Shown: piece after piece, positions 1-6,312 of the stretch
Position numbering within the stretch: position 1 is the stretch's first letter
Layout: each line of letters begins with the position of its first letter
NCBI GenBank assembly: GCA_002293845.1
Contig: DBEA01000015.1
Location: 1-11,261, forward strand
Direction: 5' to 3'
From: Patescibacteria group bacterium UBA918
GTDB taxonomy: Bacteria; Patescibacteriota; Minisyncoccia; Phycocordibacterales; UBA918
DNA: 11,261 nt
Made by a program: the position numbers and the translations under genes
The notes under the pieces: model-generated
The model's database searches: none
What the model saw: only the letters and a program-made list of their open reading frames with translations
Told to the model about the DNA's origin: nothing

Positions 1-29
1 AAAACGAAAACCCTGGCGTGACCGCAGGG
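1..29 (-). terminator. Rho-independent terminator of the decayed minus-strand gene
   Basis: On the minus strand a hairpin pairs CCCTG+CG with CG+CAGGG (plus positions 11-15, 17-18, 23-24, 25-29). It has a TGAC loop and one bulged base at 16. It is followed directly by TTTTCGTTTT (10 down to 1). It begins about 14 nt past the TAG at 43-45, which supports a real transcription unit here. The tail touches the window edge, so more T residues could lie outside. Confidence 0.6.
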
Positions 30-42
30 GGTCTCGGGGGAG

Positions 43-303
43 CTACAGCGTCTCAGTGTCTGAGTCCGACTTTTCAGGTGTCTTAGCAGTGGTTTCTAAA
101 CTGTTGCAGAGTCCACCCAGAATATTGCCAATAAGGAACGGGCCCGCAATCAAACCAACCACGGCGCTGACGAGTGTAGCGATCAGAGTCAACCCCACCT
201 TCCTATTGACAAGCTCCTGTTAATAGATATAGGTGAAGGCAGCCGTGCCGCCGATAATGGCACAAAAGAGCCACAATACGAGAATCAATTCCCAAACGGT
301 CCT
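43..303 (-). pseudogene. Decayed gene for a small two-TM membrane protein
   Basis: One minus-strand frame encodes two hydrophobic stretches separated by an in-frame TAA (222-220). The first includes WELILVLWLFCAIIGG and the second LTLIATLVSAVVGLIAG. After the second comes a polar tail ending KSDSDTETL and TAG (45-43). There is no start codon where one is expected: seven bases after the GGGAGG ribosome binding site the in-frame codon is AGG (303-301), one substitution from ATG. Repairing the AGG and TAA codons would give about 86 residues with two membrane segments. The control signals (promoter 365-337, SD 316-311, terminator 29-1) are intact. Alternatives are two separate micro-proteins, one starting at TTG 288 and one at TTG 192 (the latter has AGGAAGG five bases upstream), or assembly errors. 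I do not recognise the family. Confidence 0.45.
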
Positions 304-310
304 TTTTAAT

Positions 311-316
311 CCTCCC
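311..316 (-). promoter_or_regulatory. Shine-Dalgarno GGGAGG without a usable start codon
   Basis: GGGAGG on the minus strand lies about 14 nt downstream of the predicted transcription start (near 330). No ATG, GTG or TTG occurs 5-10 nt downstream in any frame. The codon at the optimal distance is AGG (303-301), in frame with the hydrophobic reading frame. This is the main evidence that the start codon was lost. Confidence 0.5.
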
Positions 317-336
317 TGAGTTAAGTCGCAGGCCAA

Positions 337-365
337 AATATAATCATTAGATTTAAATTAGTCAA
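337..365 (-). promoter_or_regulatory. Sigma70-type promoter, minus strand
   Basis: TTGACT (365-360) and TATATT (342-337) are separated by exactly 17 nt, each matching consensus at five of six positions. Transcription would start near 330, giving a leader containing GGGAGG. It drives the decayed small membrane protein gene and overlaps the region upstream of dnaG, so the two units are divergent. Confidence 0.65.
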
Positions 366-387
366 GTATTCTTTCCGAGTGTAAAAT
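359..387 (+). promoter_or_regulatory. Candidate dnaG promoter
   Basis: TAGTCA (359-364, four of six to consensus) and TAAAAT (382-387) are 17 nt apart, predicting a leader of about 35 nt without a Shine-Dalgarno sequence. The -35 lies on the same bases as the minus-strand TTGACT. An alternative is the weak -10-like TATTTA at 417-422, exactly 6 nt before the ATG, which would make the mRNA leaderless as for two other genes in the window. Confidence 0.35.
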
Positions 388-428
388 ATGACTACTACTC
401 TCTATTTTCTAATTTCTATTTACTAACC

Positions 429-2144
429 ATGGCCGCCGACTCGGTACAACGCATCAAAGAACGTTTGAGCATCATCGACGTGATTTCTCCGTACGTGGAG
501 CTCCACAAGGCTGGCAAGAACTACAAAGGTAAGTCGCCGTTCACTAACGAAAAGACTCCTTCCTTTTACGTCTCCCCTGATCGCGGTATGTACTATTGTT
601 TTTCTTCCTCGCAAGGCGGCGACATGTTCACCTTCGTCGAAAAGATGGAGGGGGTGGATTTCAAAGGTGCCTTAAAGATATTGGCCGATAAGGCCGGCGT
701 GGAGTTGGTACCGGAAGACCCCAAGAAACGCGACTGGCGCGACACGCTTTATCAAGCGCTGGAGGAAGCGACCAAGTTTTTTGAAACTGAGCTGACCACA
801 GCCAAGGATGCTGACGAATACCTAAAAAAGCGGAAGGTCAGTGACGAAACCCGTACTCGCTGGCGCATCGGCTATGCGCCGAACGATTGGCGTCGGCTCA
901 AAGAACATTTGAATAAGAAAGGTTTTGACGACAAGGCCCTACTAGAATCTGGTCTTATCAAACAAGCCGACCAAGGCAAACAACCATACGACGTCTTTCG
1001 TGACCGGATCATGTTTCCGATCATGGACCCCTCGGGCCGGGTCATCGGTTTTTCGGGACGAATTCTTTCTAAAGACAGCGAGGCGCCGAAGTATGTGAAT
1101 TCGCCGGAGACGCAACTCTTTAACAAATCGGAAGCCCTTTTCGGTTACGACAAAGCCAAGCATGGCATCCATAAACTTGACTTCTCGCTCATCGTCGAAG
1201 GTCAGTTCGATGTCGTCTTGTCGCACCAGGCCGGATATAAGAACGCAGTGGCAGTGTCTGGCACGGCCCTGACTCCGGAACACGTCTCTCTCCTCCAGCG
1301 ACTTTCTAATCGCGTGGTATTGGCGCTCGACTCGGACAAGGCCGGTGTGAACGCCGTCAAACGGGCTGCCGAGCTGATGCTGGCCCGCGGCATAGATCTC
1401 AAGGTAGCCAGGCTTCATGGTGGCAAAGATCCGGCCGATCTAGTGGCGGAAGACCCGAATCTCTTGAAGAAGGACATCAAGGACGCCAAACACGTCATCG
1501 AGTTTTTGCTAGAGGTTCTGAAAGAGGAAGCCAAAGACGAGCGCCGTTACAAAGTCCGAGTGCGCGACGAAGTTCTGCCATATCTTCTACTCATAGATAG
1601 CCACATCGAACGCGATCATTTTGCGAAGGTGGTAGCCGAAGCCATCGAAGCGAGCGTGGATTCGGTTCGCTTAGAGTTAGCGCGAATGGAAGCGAATAAT
1701 AAGGAAAAGGTTCGGCCGATGGAGAGTCTACCGAGGGAGGCGACAGCGCCGCCTCCACCCGTAGGTCAAAGTAGTCGCAAAGAAAATCTCCTCGGCTATC
1801 TATCCGTCATGGAAGACATTCTCGAAGGGGAGGCTAAAAATGCGATTCGCGAGAGTTTTTTAAAGGTAGTAGGTCGTGCACCGGAAGAAGTCCGCTCGGC
1901 ATTACCGCCCACGTTAGTGAGTCAGTTAGTATTCAAGCTCGAGACCCATGTGGCCGACAGCCGGGCCAAAGTTGTAAAGGAGGAGTGGGAAGGAAAGATC
2001 AAGGAGCTTAACGAGGTATTGGTCAAAGAGCAAATACTCTCGCAGAAGACATCATTGCTTGAGGCGGAAAAGACGGGTAACGACGGCGAAGTCGAGCGGA
2101 TACTCGGTATCCTGGACGAATTAAAGAAAAATCGCACCACCTAG
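429..2144 (+). CDS. dnaG: DNA primase DnaG with a degenerate zinc-binding domain
   Basis: This is the replicative primase, which makes RNA primers at the fork. The 571 residues are near the usual family length. The N-terminal CHC2-type domain covers about residues 1-95. The family-like opening MAADSVQRIKERLSIIDVIS supports this ATG, although no Shine-Dalgarno precedes it. The EKTPSF motif (41-46) and GGD (63-65) are kept, but the four canonical zinc-ligand positions (Cys, His, Cys, Cys) read S36, T39, C57 and S60, so normal zinc binding is unlikely. The TOPRIM catalytic core is intact: EGQFD with E258, SGTA (277-280), DSDKAG with D301 and D303, and GKDPAD (332-337). A proline-rich linker (about 438-445) precedes a helical, charged C-terminal region in the place of the helicase-interaction domain. 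rpoD follows in the same direction, a remnant of the classical macromolecular-synthesis arrangement without rpsU in view. Confidence 0.95.
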   Translation: MAADSVQRIKERLSIIDVISPYVELHKAGKNYKGKSPFTNEKTPSFYVSPDRGMYYCFSSSQGGDMFTFVEKMEGVDFKGALKILADKAGVELVPEDPKKRDWRDTLYQALEEATKFFETELTTAKDADEYLKKRKVSDETRTRWRIGYAPNDWRRLKEHLNKKGFDDKALLESGLIKQADQGKQPYDVFRDRIMFPIMDPSGRVIGFSGRILSKDSEAPKYVNSPETQLFNKSEALFGYDKAKHGIHKLDFSLIVEGQFDVVLSHQAGYKNAVAVSGTALTPEHVSLLQRLSNRVVLALDSDKAGVNAVKRAAELMLARGIDLKVARLHGGKDPADLVAEDPNLLKKDIKDAKHVIEFLLEVLKEEAKDERRYKVRVRDEVLPYLLLIDSHIERDHFAKVVAEAIEASVDSVRLELARMEANNKEKVRPMESLPREATAPPPPVGQSSRKENLLGYLSVMEDILEGEAKNAIRESFLKVVGRAPEEVRSALPPTLVSQLVFKLETHVADSRAKVVKEEWEGKIKELNEVLVKEQILSQKTSLLEAEKTGNDGEVERILGILDELKKNRTT

Positions 2145-2200
2145 ACGAGGACCACGGGATCAATACGTAACAAAAGACGCTTTCTCGTCGTAATAAGGCA

Positions 2201-2215
2201 GGGGAGTTTGTCCCC
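2201..2215 (+). other. Short hairpin between dnaG and rpoD
   Basis: GGGGA and TCCCC form a perfect 5-bp stem around a GTTTG loop. It sits between the dnaG stop and the rpoD promoter. No T-run follows, so it is at best a weak terminator or an mRNA 3'-end structure. Confidence 0.25.
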
Positions 2216-2224
2216 AAACATAGA

Positions 2225-2252
2225 TTGACTAAACGGCTCGATAATGTATAGT
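2225..2252 (+). promoter_or_regulatory. rpoD promoter
   Basis: TTGACT (2225-2230) and TATAGT (2247-2252) are 16 nt apart and each matches consensus at five of six positions. Transcription should start near 2259. This falls after the ATG at 2244, which sits inside the promoter, and 9 nt before the ATG at 2268. It therefore decides the rpoD start and shows rpoD can be transcribed independently of dnaG. Confidence 0.6.
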
Positions 2253-2267
2253 TGGGCCACCATATTT

Positions 2268-3557
2268 ATGGTTGCGAAGAAAAAAACCGCGACAAAGAAA
2301 AAGCCGAAGAAGGCGGCCAAAAGATCCGCCAAAAGAGCAGTGAAAAAACAGGCCAAAAAAGCTCCGAAATCGCGAGCTAAGGCAACAAAAAAAACTGCGA
2401 AAAAAATTTCCAAATCAAGGAAGACCGCGCCCAAGAAGAAGACCAAAAAGGTAGTAAAAAGGGAAATCGTCAAGGTAAGTAAACTCTCTAAGGAAAGGGA
2501 GGCGAAAGCGGCGGAGCTGATGAAGCTCGGACGCGATCGCGGCTACGTCACTTACGACGACATCATGAAGCAGTTCCCGACGGTGGAACGAGACGTGCAA
2601 TTCTTGGAAGAGATGTACGAGCGTTTTAGCGTGGCCAATATCGACGTCCTCCAAAGCGGCGGTCTCCTGTCGGGCGACGCCAGCGACGAGCTTTTGGCGC
2701 AGAAGAACGCCTATCGCCGCCAAGAGAGTAGCTACGACTCGATCCAAATGTATCTGCGTGAGATCGGTCAGTACCCGCTTTTGACCGCTATGGAGGAACG
2801 CACGCTCGCCAAACGCATCGTCGACGGCGACGATGAAGCGAGAAACCTCTTGGCGCGAGCCAACTTACGTCTGGTGGTATCCATCGCTAAAAAATACGTC
2901 GGCCGCAGTCCCGACCTGACGCTACTAGACCTTATTCAAGAGGGTAACCTTGGTTTGTTCAAGGCCGTCGATAAGTTCGACTTCACCAAAGGCTTTAAGT
3001 TCTCGACCTATGCCACTTGGTGGATCCGTCAAGCCATCACGCGTGCGCTCGCCGACCAGTCCCGCACCATTCGTATTCCGGTCCACATGGTGGAGACCAT
3101 GGCCAAATACAAGCAGATCTCGCGCCGCTTGGCGCAGGACTTGGGCCGAGACCCGATGCCGGAGGAGATAGCTACCGAAATGGGCGTCGAGGTCGAAAAG
3201 GTGTACCAGATCGAGAAGATCAGTCAGGACACCATTTCGCTCGAGTTGCCCGTCGGCGACGACGACGATCGTTCGCGCCTCTCCGATTTCATTGCCGACG
3301 ATAAGATCACATCGCCGGACCAAGAGGTGGCCCACAGTATCCTGACCGATCAGATTCTTGAGATTCTCGACACGCTTTCCGAGAAAGAGCGCAAGATTCT
3401 CGAGATGCGCCACGGCCTCATCGACGGCACGTATCACACGCTCGAAGAAGTGGGCGCCGAGTTCGGCGTCACTCGCGAGCGCATCCGTCAGATCGAGGCC
3501 AAAGCTCTCGAGAAGATCCGCCAGCACGAGAAAGCACGACGATTGAAGAGTTATTAG
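2268..3557 (+). CDS. rpoD: Primary sigma factor (sigma-70/SigA) with histone-H1-like basic tail
   Basis: This is the housekeeping sigma factor, which binds core RNA polymerase and recognises -10/-35 promoters. The start is placed at ATG 2268 (429 residues) because the in-frame ATG at 2244 lies within the promoter. No Shine-Dalgarno is present. Residues 1 to about 68 are almost all Lys, Ala, Arg, Ser and Thr, with repeated AKK/KKA-like units. A region-1.1-like helical domain follows (about 75-130). Region 1.2 includes YLREIGQYPLL (162-172). Region 2 carries NLRLVVSIAKKY, LDLIQEGNLGL and FKFSTYATWWIRQAITRA, where the core-binding and -10 recognition residues lie. Region 3 begins near IRIPVHM (268-274). 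Region 4 ends with the -35 helix-turn-helix VTRERIRQIEAKALEKIR (401-418). All conserved sigma regions appear intact. The basic tail is absent from typical SigA proteins and could bind DNA non-specifically. Confidence 0.95.
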   Translation: MVAKKKTATKKKPKKAAKRSAKRAVKKQAKKAPKSRAKATKKTAKKISKSRKTAPKKKTKKVVKREIVKVSKLSKEREAKAAELMKLGRDRGYVTYDDIMKQFPTVERDVQFLEEMYERFSVANIDVLQSGGLLSGDASDELLAQKNAYRRQESSYDSIQMYLREIGQYPLLTAMEERTLAKRIVDGDDEARNLLARANLRLVVSIAKKYVGRSPDLTLLDLIQEGNLGLFKAVDKFDFTKGFKFSTYATWWIRQAITRALADQSRTIRIPVHMVETMAKYKQISRRLAQDLGRDPMPEEIATEMGVEVEKVYQIEKISQDTISLELPVGDDDDRSRLSDFIADDKITSPDQEVAHSILTDQILEILDTLSEKERKILEMRHGLIDGTYHTLEEVGAEFGVTRERIRQIEAKALEKIRQHEKARRLKSY

Positions 3558-3570
3558 GATGGATATAAGA

Positions 3571-3603
3571 AAAGGCCGGGGCGCGTGAGCGTCCCCGGCC
3601 TTT
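3571..3603. terminator. Strong terminator, probably bidirectional
   Basis: GGCCGGGG+CGC pairs with GCG+CCCCGGCC around a GTGA loop with one bulged T. Flanking AAA and TTT extend the stem. On the plus strand it begins 14 nt after the rpoD stop but has only a short T-run. On the minus strand the stem is followed by TTTTCTTAT, so it also ends the convergent minus-strand unit finishing at 3622. Confidence 0.85.
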
Positions 3604-3621
3604 GTCGTTGTCGACCCGGTC

Positions 3622-3741
3622 CTACTGTTGGACCAGGGTGGTGTATCGCGGCGCGGGATCATAGCCAGTCAATGGCATGATGTACTGCATGAACAGTACG
3701 AACATGACCCCGCAAGCAGCCGCAATAATTACGTTTTTCAT
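3622..3741 (-). CDS. 39-residue single-span membrane peptide
   Basis: The ATG at 3741 is preceded by a perfect AGGAGG (3753-3748) at 6 nt spacing, and the frame ends with TAG at 3624-3622. The product has a short basic start (MKN), one hydrophobic segment rich in Val, Ile, Ala, Phe and Met (about residues 4-23), and a polar tail GYDPAPRYTTLVQQ. The terminator at 3571-3603 closes the unit. It begins 38 nt after the end of the SulP gene on the same strand, so it could be co-transcribed with SulP or use its own extended -10 element. Function and family are not recognised. A small membrane-protein partner of the transporter is possible but unproven. Cleavage as a signal peptide is not obvious, so a membrane-anchored peptide is preferred. 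Confidence 0.7.
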   Translation of the reverse strand: MKNVIIAAACGVMFVLFMQYIMPLTGYDPAPRYTTLVQQ

Positions 3742-3747
3742 CTTCTA

Positions 3748-3765
3748 CCTCCTCTTTCTATTATG
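3748..3765 (-). promoter_or_regulatory. RBS and extended -10 of the 39-residue peptide gene
   Basis: AGGAGG (3753-3748) lies 6 nt before the ATG. Just upstream is CATAAT (3765-3760), preceded by TGG to form an extended -10 element. A weak TTGCTT sits 17 nt further up (3788-3783). If used, the mRNA would begin at about the ribosome binding site itself. The RBS is convincing; the promoter is tentative. Confidence 0.5.
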
Positions 3766-3779
3766 CCACAGATTACCCT

Positions 3780-5471
3780 CTAAAGCAATCCGATAGTTTT
3801 AAGAGCGTCCTCGGTCTTATCGGTGAAGCGCTTTTGGTCGCGCAGACTAAAGAGAAGCGGTAATTCCTTGAGTTCTGCCATGATATGCTCGCTCGCCGAG
3901 GAGACGTACACCACCTTACCCTTGGCCTCCATATCAGCCACAGCTTCGGCTAGCATTTCTTGGCCTTCGTAGTCGGCGGCCAAGAGTCCGCGCAGGCGAA
4001 TAATGACATGACGCACGTTCTTAGCGTCAGCGAGCCGACGGAAGTTGTCCGCGTGGCGTCCGCTATCGACGTAGCCCAACAGTCCCGCGATGCTATATGT
4101 TACAGCTGTGATCTCCTTATCGGTCGGGACCTTAAGATGCTTACCGCCGCGCACGGCCGACTTCGTGCCGTCCGCGTAGTTGAACGTGACGTCGAAGCGT
4201 CCACGGCTGATCTGATCGGTGAACCAAAGGAGCGACATCACAGCACCGACGACGACCGCGATGCCGGCGTCTTCGAAAACGGTGATCAACACCACTGTGA
4301 TGGCGACGACGAAGCTAGATTTCTCGGACACATAAAACTCTTTGAATTTGTCGACCTCGATCAGACCGAGCGCGGTATTGACCAAAATAGCGGCGATGAC
4401 CACCATCGGAATGTAGATGAAAAGCGGCAGGACGACAATGGCAATGATCGCGGTCGCCACCGCCGCGACAGCGGCCGACATACTGTGCGTGGCTCCAGCC
4501 TTGATGTTGGTGCCGGTACGGATAAAGACTCCGGTCGCCGGCAGTCCGCCCATAGCACCGGAACCGATGTTGGCCAGGGCCAAACCGAACAACTCTTTGC
4601 GACTCGACGACTGGGTCTTGGTGATCTTATCGGCGATCTTGGCCGTGATGAGAGTCTCCAAGACGGCGATGAGAGCGATAGTGCCCGCTATTTTGAGGGT
4701 CCACACTACCAGTTCCTTACTCGCGAATATCTGCCCTAAAGCATCCCAGGCTACCGGCAACATCAGAGCACCTACGACCGAACCGAATTTATCGCCCAAG
4801 GAGATCAGCCCCAGATCGAAATATTGCGATTCTAGGTAGCCGAACAAGATACCGACGACCGATATCGGAATGACGGCCGGCAGGGCTTTGACATAGCGCT
4901 TCCATAACAAGATGGCGGCCAAGAAGATCGCGAATATCAAGACGGAGTTAGTATGCGTTTCTGTGGCGTGGTGAATGTAAAGTTCAATGTCACCCAAGAA
5001 ATGACCAGTGCGTTTTAAGGCCGAAAGACCGGTGGCATCGAAGAGCTGAGAGGCGGCGATCAAGAAGGCTACGCCCGCGCCGAAACCATACATCACCGAC
5101 GATGGAATGAAATACAGGTACTTATCGAGACCGAGCGCCCAGACGACCAAGATGAGACCTCCTGATGCTAGTGCCAGTATCGGCAGGACCGCGGCACCGA
5201 GTCCGAGCGGCGCGGCCAGGGTGGCGGCAAAAAGCACGGTGGTCAGCGCACCGGCGGCGCCGATGATGTTGTAGTTGTTACCGCCGAAGATGCTGGCGAT
5301 CAACGTCGCCCACACACCGGTGATGAGACCGGGAACCGGTCCGGCGCCGGAAGCGATCGATAGAGCGATCGAAAGCGGCACCGAAATGAGGGCGACAGTG
5401 AGTCCCGCGCGCCAGTTTTTAGACATCAACTCTGAGAATTGTGCAAAATTTAATATTGAAATCGATTTCAT
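3780..5471 (-). CDS. SulP-family anion transporter with STAS domain
   Basis: This is an inner-membrane secondary transporter of the SLC26/SulP type; known members carry sulfate, bicarbonate or dicarboxylates. With the start at ATG 5471 it has 563 residues. The membrane domain runs from about 18 to 420, opening with the family-like NWRAGLTVALISVPLSIALS and then GPVPGLITG and the substrate-loop region NIIGAAGALTT. The late conserved segment GGLPATGVFIRTGTNIKAGA (about 308-327) resembles the SulP signature. A divergent STAS domain occupies about 450-560. A longer GTG start at 5552 overlaps the preceding stop codon, but those 27 codons run through a terminator hairpin and a TATAAT box, so ATG 5471 is preferred. 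That ATG sits 6 nt after TATAAT without a Shine-Dalgarno, suggesting a leaderless mRNA. Substrate cannot be assigned; the NhaD antiporter nearby makes a sodium-linked anion such as bicarbonate conceivable. Confidence 0.9.
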   Translation of the reverse strand: MKSISILNFAQFSELMSKNWRAGLTVALISVPLSIALSIASGAGPVPGLITGVWATLIASIFGGNNYNIIGAAGALTTVLFAATLAAPLGLGAAVLPILALASGGLILVVWALGLDKYLYFIPSSVMYGFGAGVAFLIAASQLFDATGLSALKRTGHFLGDIELYIHHATETHTNSVLIFAIFLAAILLWKRYVKALPAVIPISVVGILFGYLESQYFDLGLISLGDKFGSVVGALMLPVAWDALGQIFASKELVVWTLKIAGTIALIAVLETLITAKIADKITKTQSSSRKELFGLALANIGSGAMGGLPATGVFIRTGTNIKAGATHSMSAAVAAVATAIIAIVVLPLFIYIPMVVIAAILVNTALGLIEVDKFKEFYVSEKSSFVVAITVVLITVFEDAGIAVVVGAVMSLLWFTDQISRGRFDVTFNYADGTKSAVRGGKHLKVPTDKEITAVTYSIAGLLGYVDSGRHADNFRRLADAKNVRHVIIRLRGLLAADYEGQEMLAEAVADMEAKGKVVYVSSASEHIMAELKELPLLFSLRDQKRFTDKTEDALKTIGLL

Positions 5472-5477
5472 GCGTGA

Positions 5478-5483
5478 ATTATA
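5478..5483 (-). promoter_or_regulatory. Consensus -10 box of the SulP gene
   Basis: A perfect TATAAT on the minus strand ends 6 nt before ATG 5471, which places the expected transcription start on the A of the ATG. No good -35 is visible at 15-18 nt spacing. It fixes the SulP start and implies leaderless translation. Confidence 0.55.
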
Positions 5484-5503
5484 CGTTAAGTTTTGATAAG
5501 AAG

Positions 5504-5541
5504 ATCCCCCGGCCACGGACACGCCGATGGTTACGGGGGAT
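5504..5541 (-). terminator. Terminator-like hairpin after the kinase-like gene
   Basis: A perfect 8-bp inverted repeat (ATCCCCCG at 5504-5511, CGGGGGAT at 5534-5541) encloses a second, imperfect CCA/TGG plus CGG/CCG stem. On the minus strand it begins 10 nt after the kinase-like TAG and is followed by CTTCTTATC, a poor T-run. It separates the kinase-like gene from the SulP promoter. Confidence 0.55.
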
Positions 5542-5551
5542 GGAAGCGACA

Positions 5552-6220
5552 CTAGGCCGCGACGCTAGCCGAAGCGAGCCGTCTGCCTATGACAGCGACG
5601 ACATCCTCGACCGCGGATTCGAAAGAACACGAAGACTCCAGGATATGGCCATTTTGGCCGGTTCCTGGGCCAAAGTACTCGCGGATAATCCGTTCTTCCT
5701 TCTGAATGAAGGCACGACACTGTTCGACACTGATTCCAGGCACCACCTCTCTGAGATAGGTCGACATCTCACCGGCATCTGCGCGCGTGATGAAGTACTC
5801 GGGAGGGGAAATACCCTGTTCGAGAATACGTGCCTTGACCAGGTGATGGTGCATACGCGTAGCTGAATCATCATCTTCCTTGTTGTCGCCGACGAATGCG
5901 GTGGCGTAAAGGACGGCATTGAGACCGTAGCCATCCACGACCACAACGTCGAACTCATCAAGAGCTGGTCGCAACTTCTTGTTGAACTCATTCAGAGCCA
6001 CCCAGCATTTGAACAAACGGCTTGTGGGGTCGAGTTCAGCTTCTTCCCGTACCCACAATAGCGGATGCGGCAAGTTGCCGAATGGGTCTTCAAAAAAGGC
6101 GAATGTGTGATCCCTGAGGATAGCAGGGAGCGCAGATTCGAGTTTCCTGAATAGACGACTCCGGCCGGATCCCCGCATGCCCGAAATCGCGAAAAAAGAA
6201 CAATCGGTATTCCTAGACAT
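5552..6220 (-). CDS. Thymidylate-kinase-like P-loop protein with altered Walker A
   Basis: At 222 residues it has the size and layout of a dTMP-kinase-fold nucleotide kinase. A hydrophobic strand (FFAISG, 9-14) leads into a P-loop-like GMRGSGRS (14-21). EDPFG (44-48) is in the place of the substrate-binding acidic segment. RPALDEFDVVVVDGYGLNAVLYA (84-106) matches the position of the DRY-type strand and helix, with DGY instead of DRY. PEYFITRADAG (140-150) corresponds to the later strand where kinases have LDV. The invariant Walker A lysine is Arg20, so catalysis may be lost or changed, and the protein may bind rather than phosphorylate a nucleotide. The start is well supported by AAGGAGG four bases upstream and a promoter at 6309-6282. 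Assignment rests on motif order only; another P-loop kinase family is possible. Confidence 0.7.
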   Translation of the reverse strand: MSRNTDCSFFAISGMRGSGRSRLFRKLESALPAILRDHTFAFFEDPFGNLPHPLLWVREEAELDPTSRLFKCWVALNEFNKKLRPALDEFDVVVVDGYGLNAVLYATAFVGDNKEDDDSATRMHHHLVKARILEQGISPPEYFITRADAGEMSTYLREVVPGISVEQCRAFIQKEERIIREYFGPGTGQNGHILESSCSFESAVEDVVAVIGRRLASASVAA

Positions 6221-6224
6221 GCGG

Positions 6225-6231
6225 CCTCCTT
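6225..6231 (-). promoter_or_regulatory. Ribosome binding site of the kinase-like gene
   Basis: AAGGAGG on the minus strand, 4 nt before ATG 6220. It fixes that start and contrasts with the neighbouring genes that have no Shine-Dalgarno sequence. Confidence 0.8.
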
Positions 6232-6281
6232 GCCATGTCGATCGTCAATCATTGGTCCCCCTCTTGGGCCAACGGGTAAGA

Positions 6282-6309
6282 ATCATACTCCTACTTTTTC
6301 TACTGTCAA
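6282..6309 (-). promoter_or_regulatory. Promoter of the kinase-like gene
   Basis: A perfect TTGACA (6309-6304) and TATGAT (6287-6282, five of six) are separated by 16 nt. Transcription should start near 6275, giving a leader of about 55 nt that includes the AAGGAGG. This is the best promoter match in the window. Confidence 0.75.
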
Positions 6310-6312
6310 AGA

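Noticed and set aside
942..1418. Minus-strand ORF within dnaG
   Set aside because: It lies opposite the conserved TOPRIM domain and has no independent support.
2244..2267. Upstream ATG as the rpoD start
   Set aside because: It overlaps the -10 box of a good promoter, so it should not be on the main transcript. The eight residues add nothing conserved.
2280..2470. A-rich tract as a low-complexity DNA repeat or CRISPR-like array
   Set aside because: It is in-frame coding sequence for the Lys/Ala-rich sigma tail, with no regular repeat-spacer pattern.
2925..3662. Minus-strand ORF (245 codons) opposite rpoD
   Set aside because: It runs through the rpoD terminator and through highly conserved sigma regions on the other strand. 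No start signals or domain are visible.
3960..4739. Long plus-strand ORF (259 codons) opposite the SulP gene
   Set aside because: It is the complement of a clearly conserved transporter gene. Its product is a charge-rich His/Asp/Arg composition without any domain, typical of an antisense shadow.
5441..5866. Plus-strand ORF across the SulP/kinase boundary
   Set aside because: It spans the minus-strand terminator and promoter and part of the kinase-like gene. There is no ribosome binding site and no motif.
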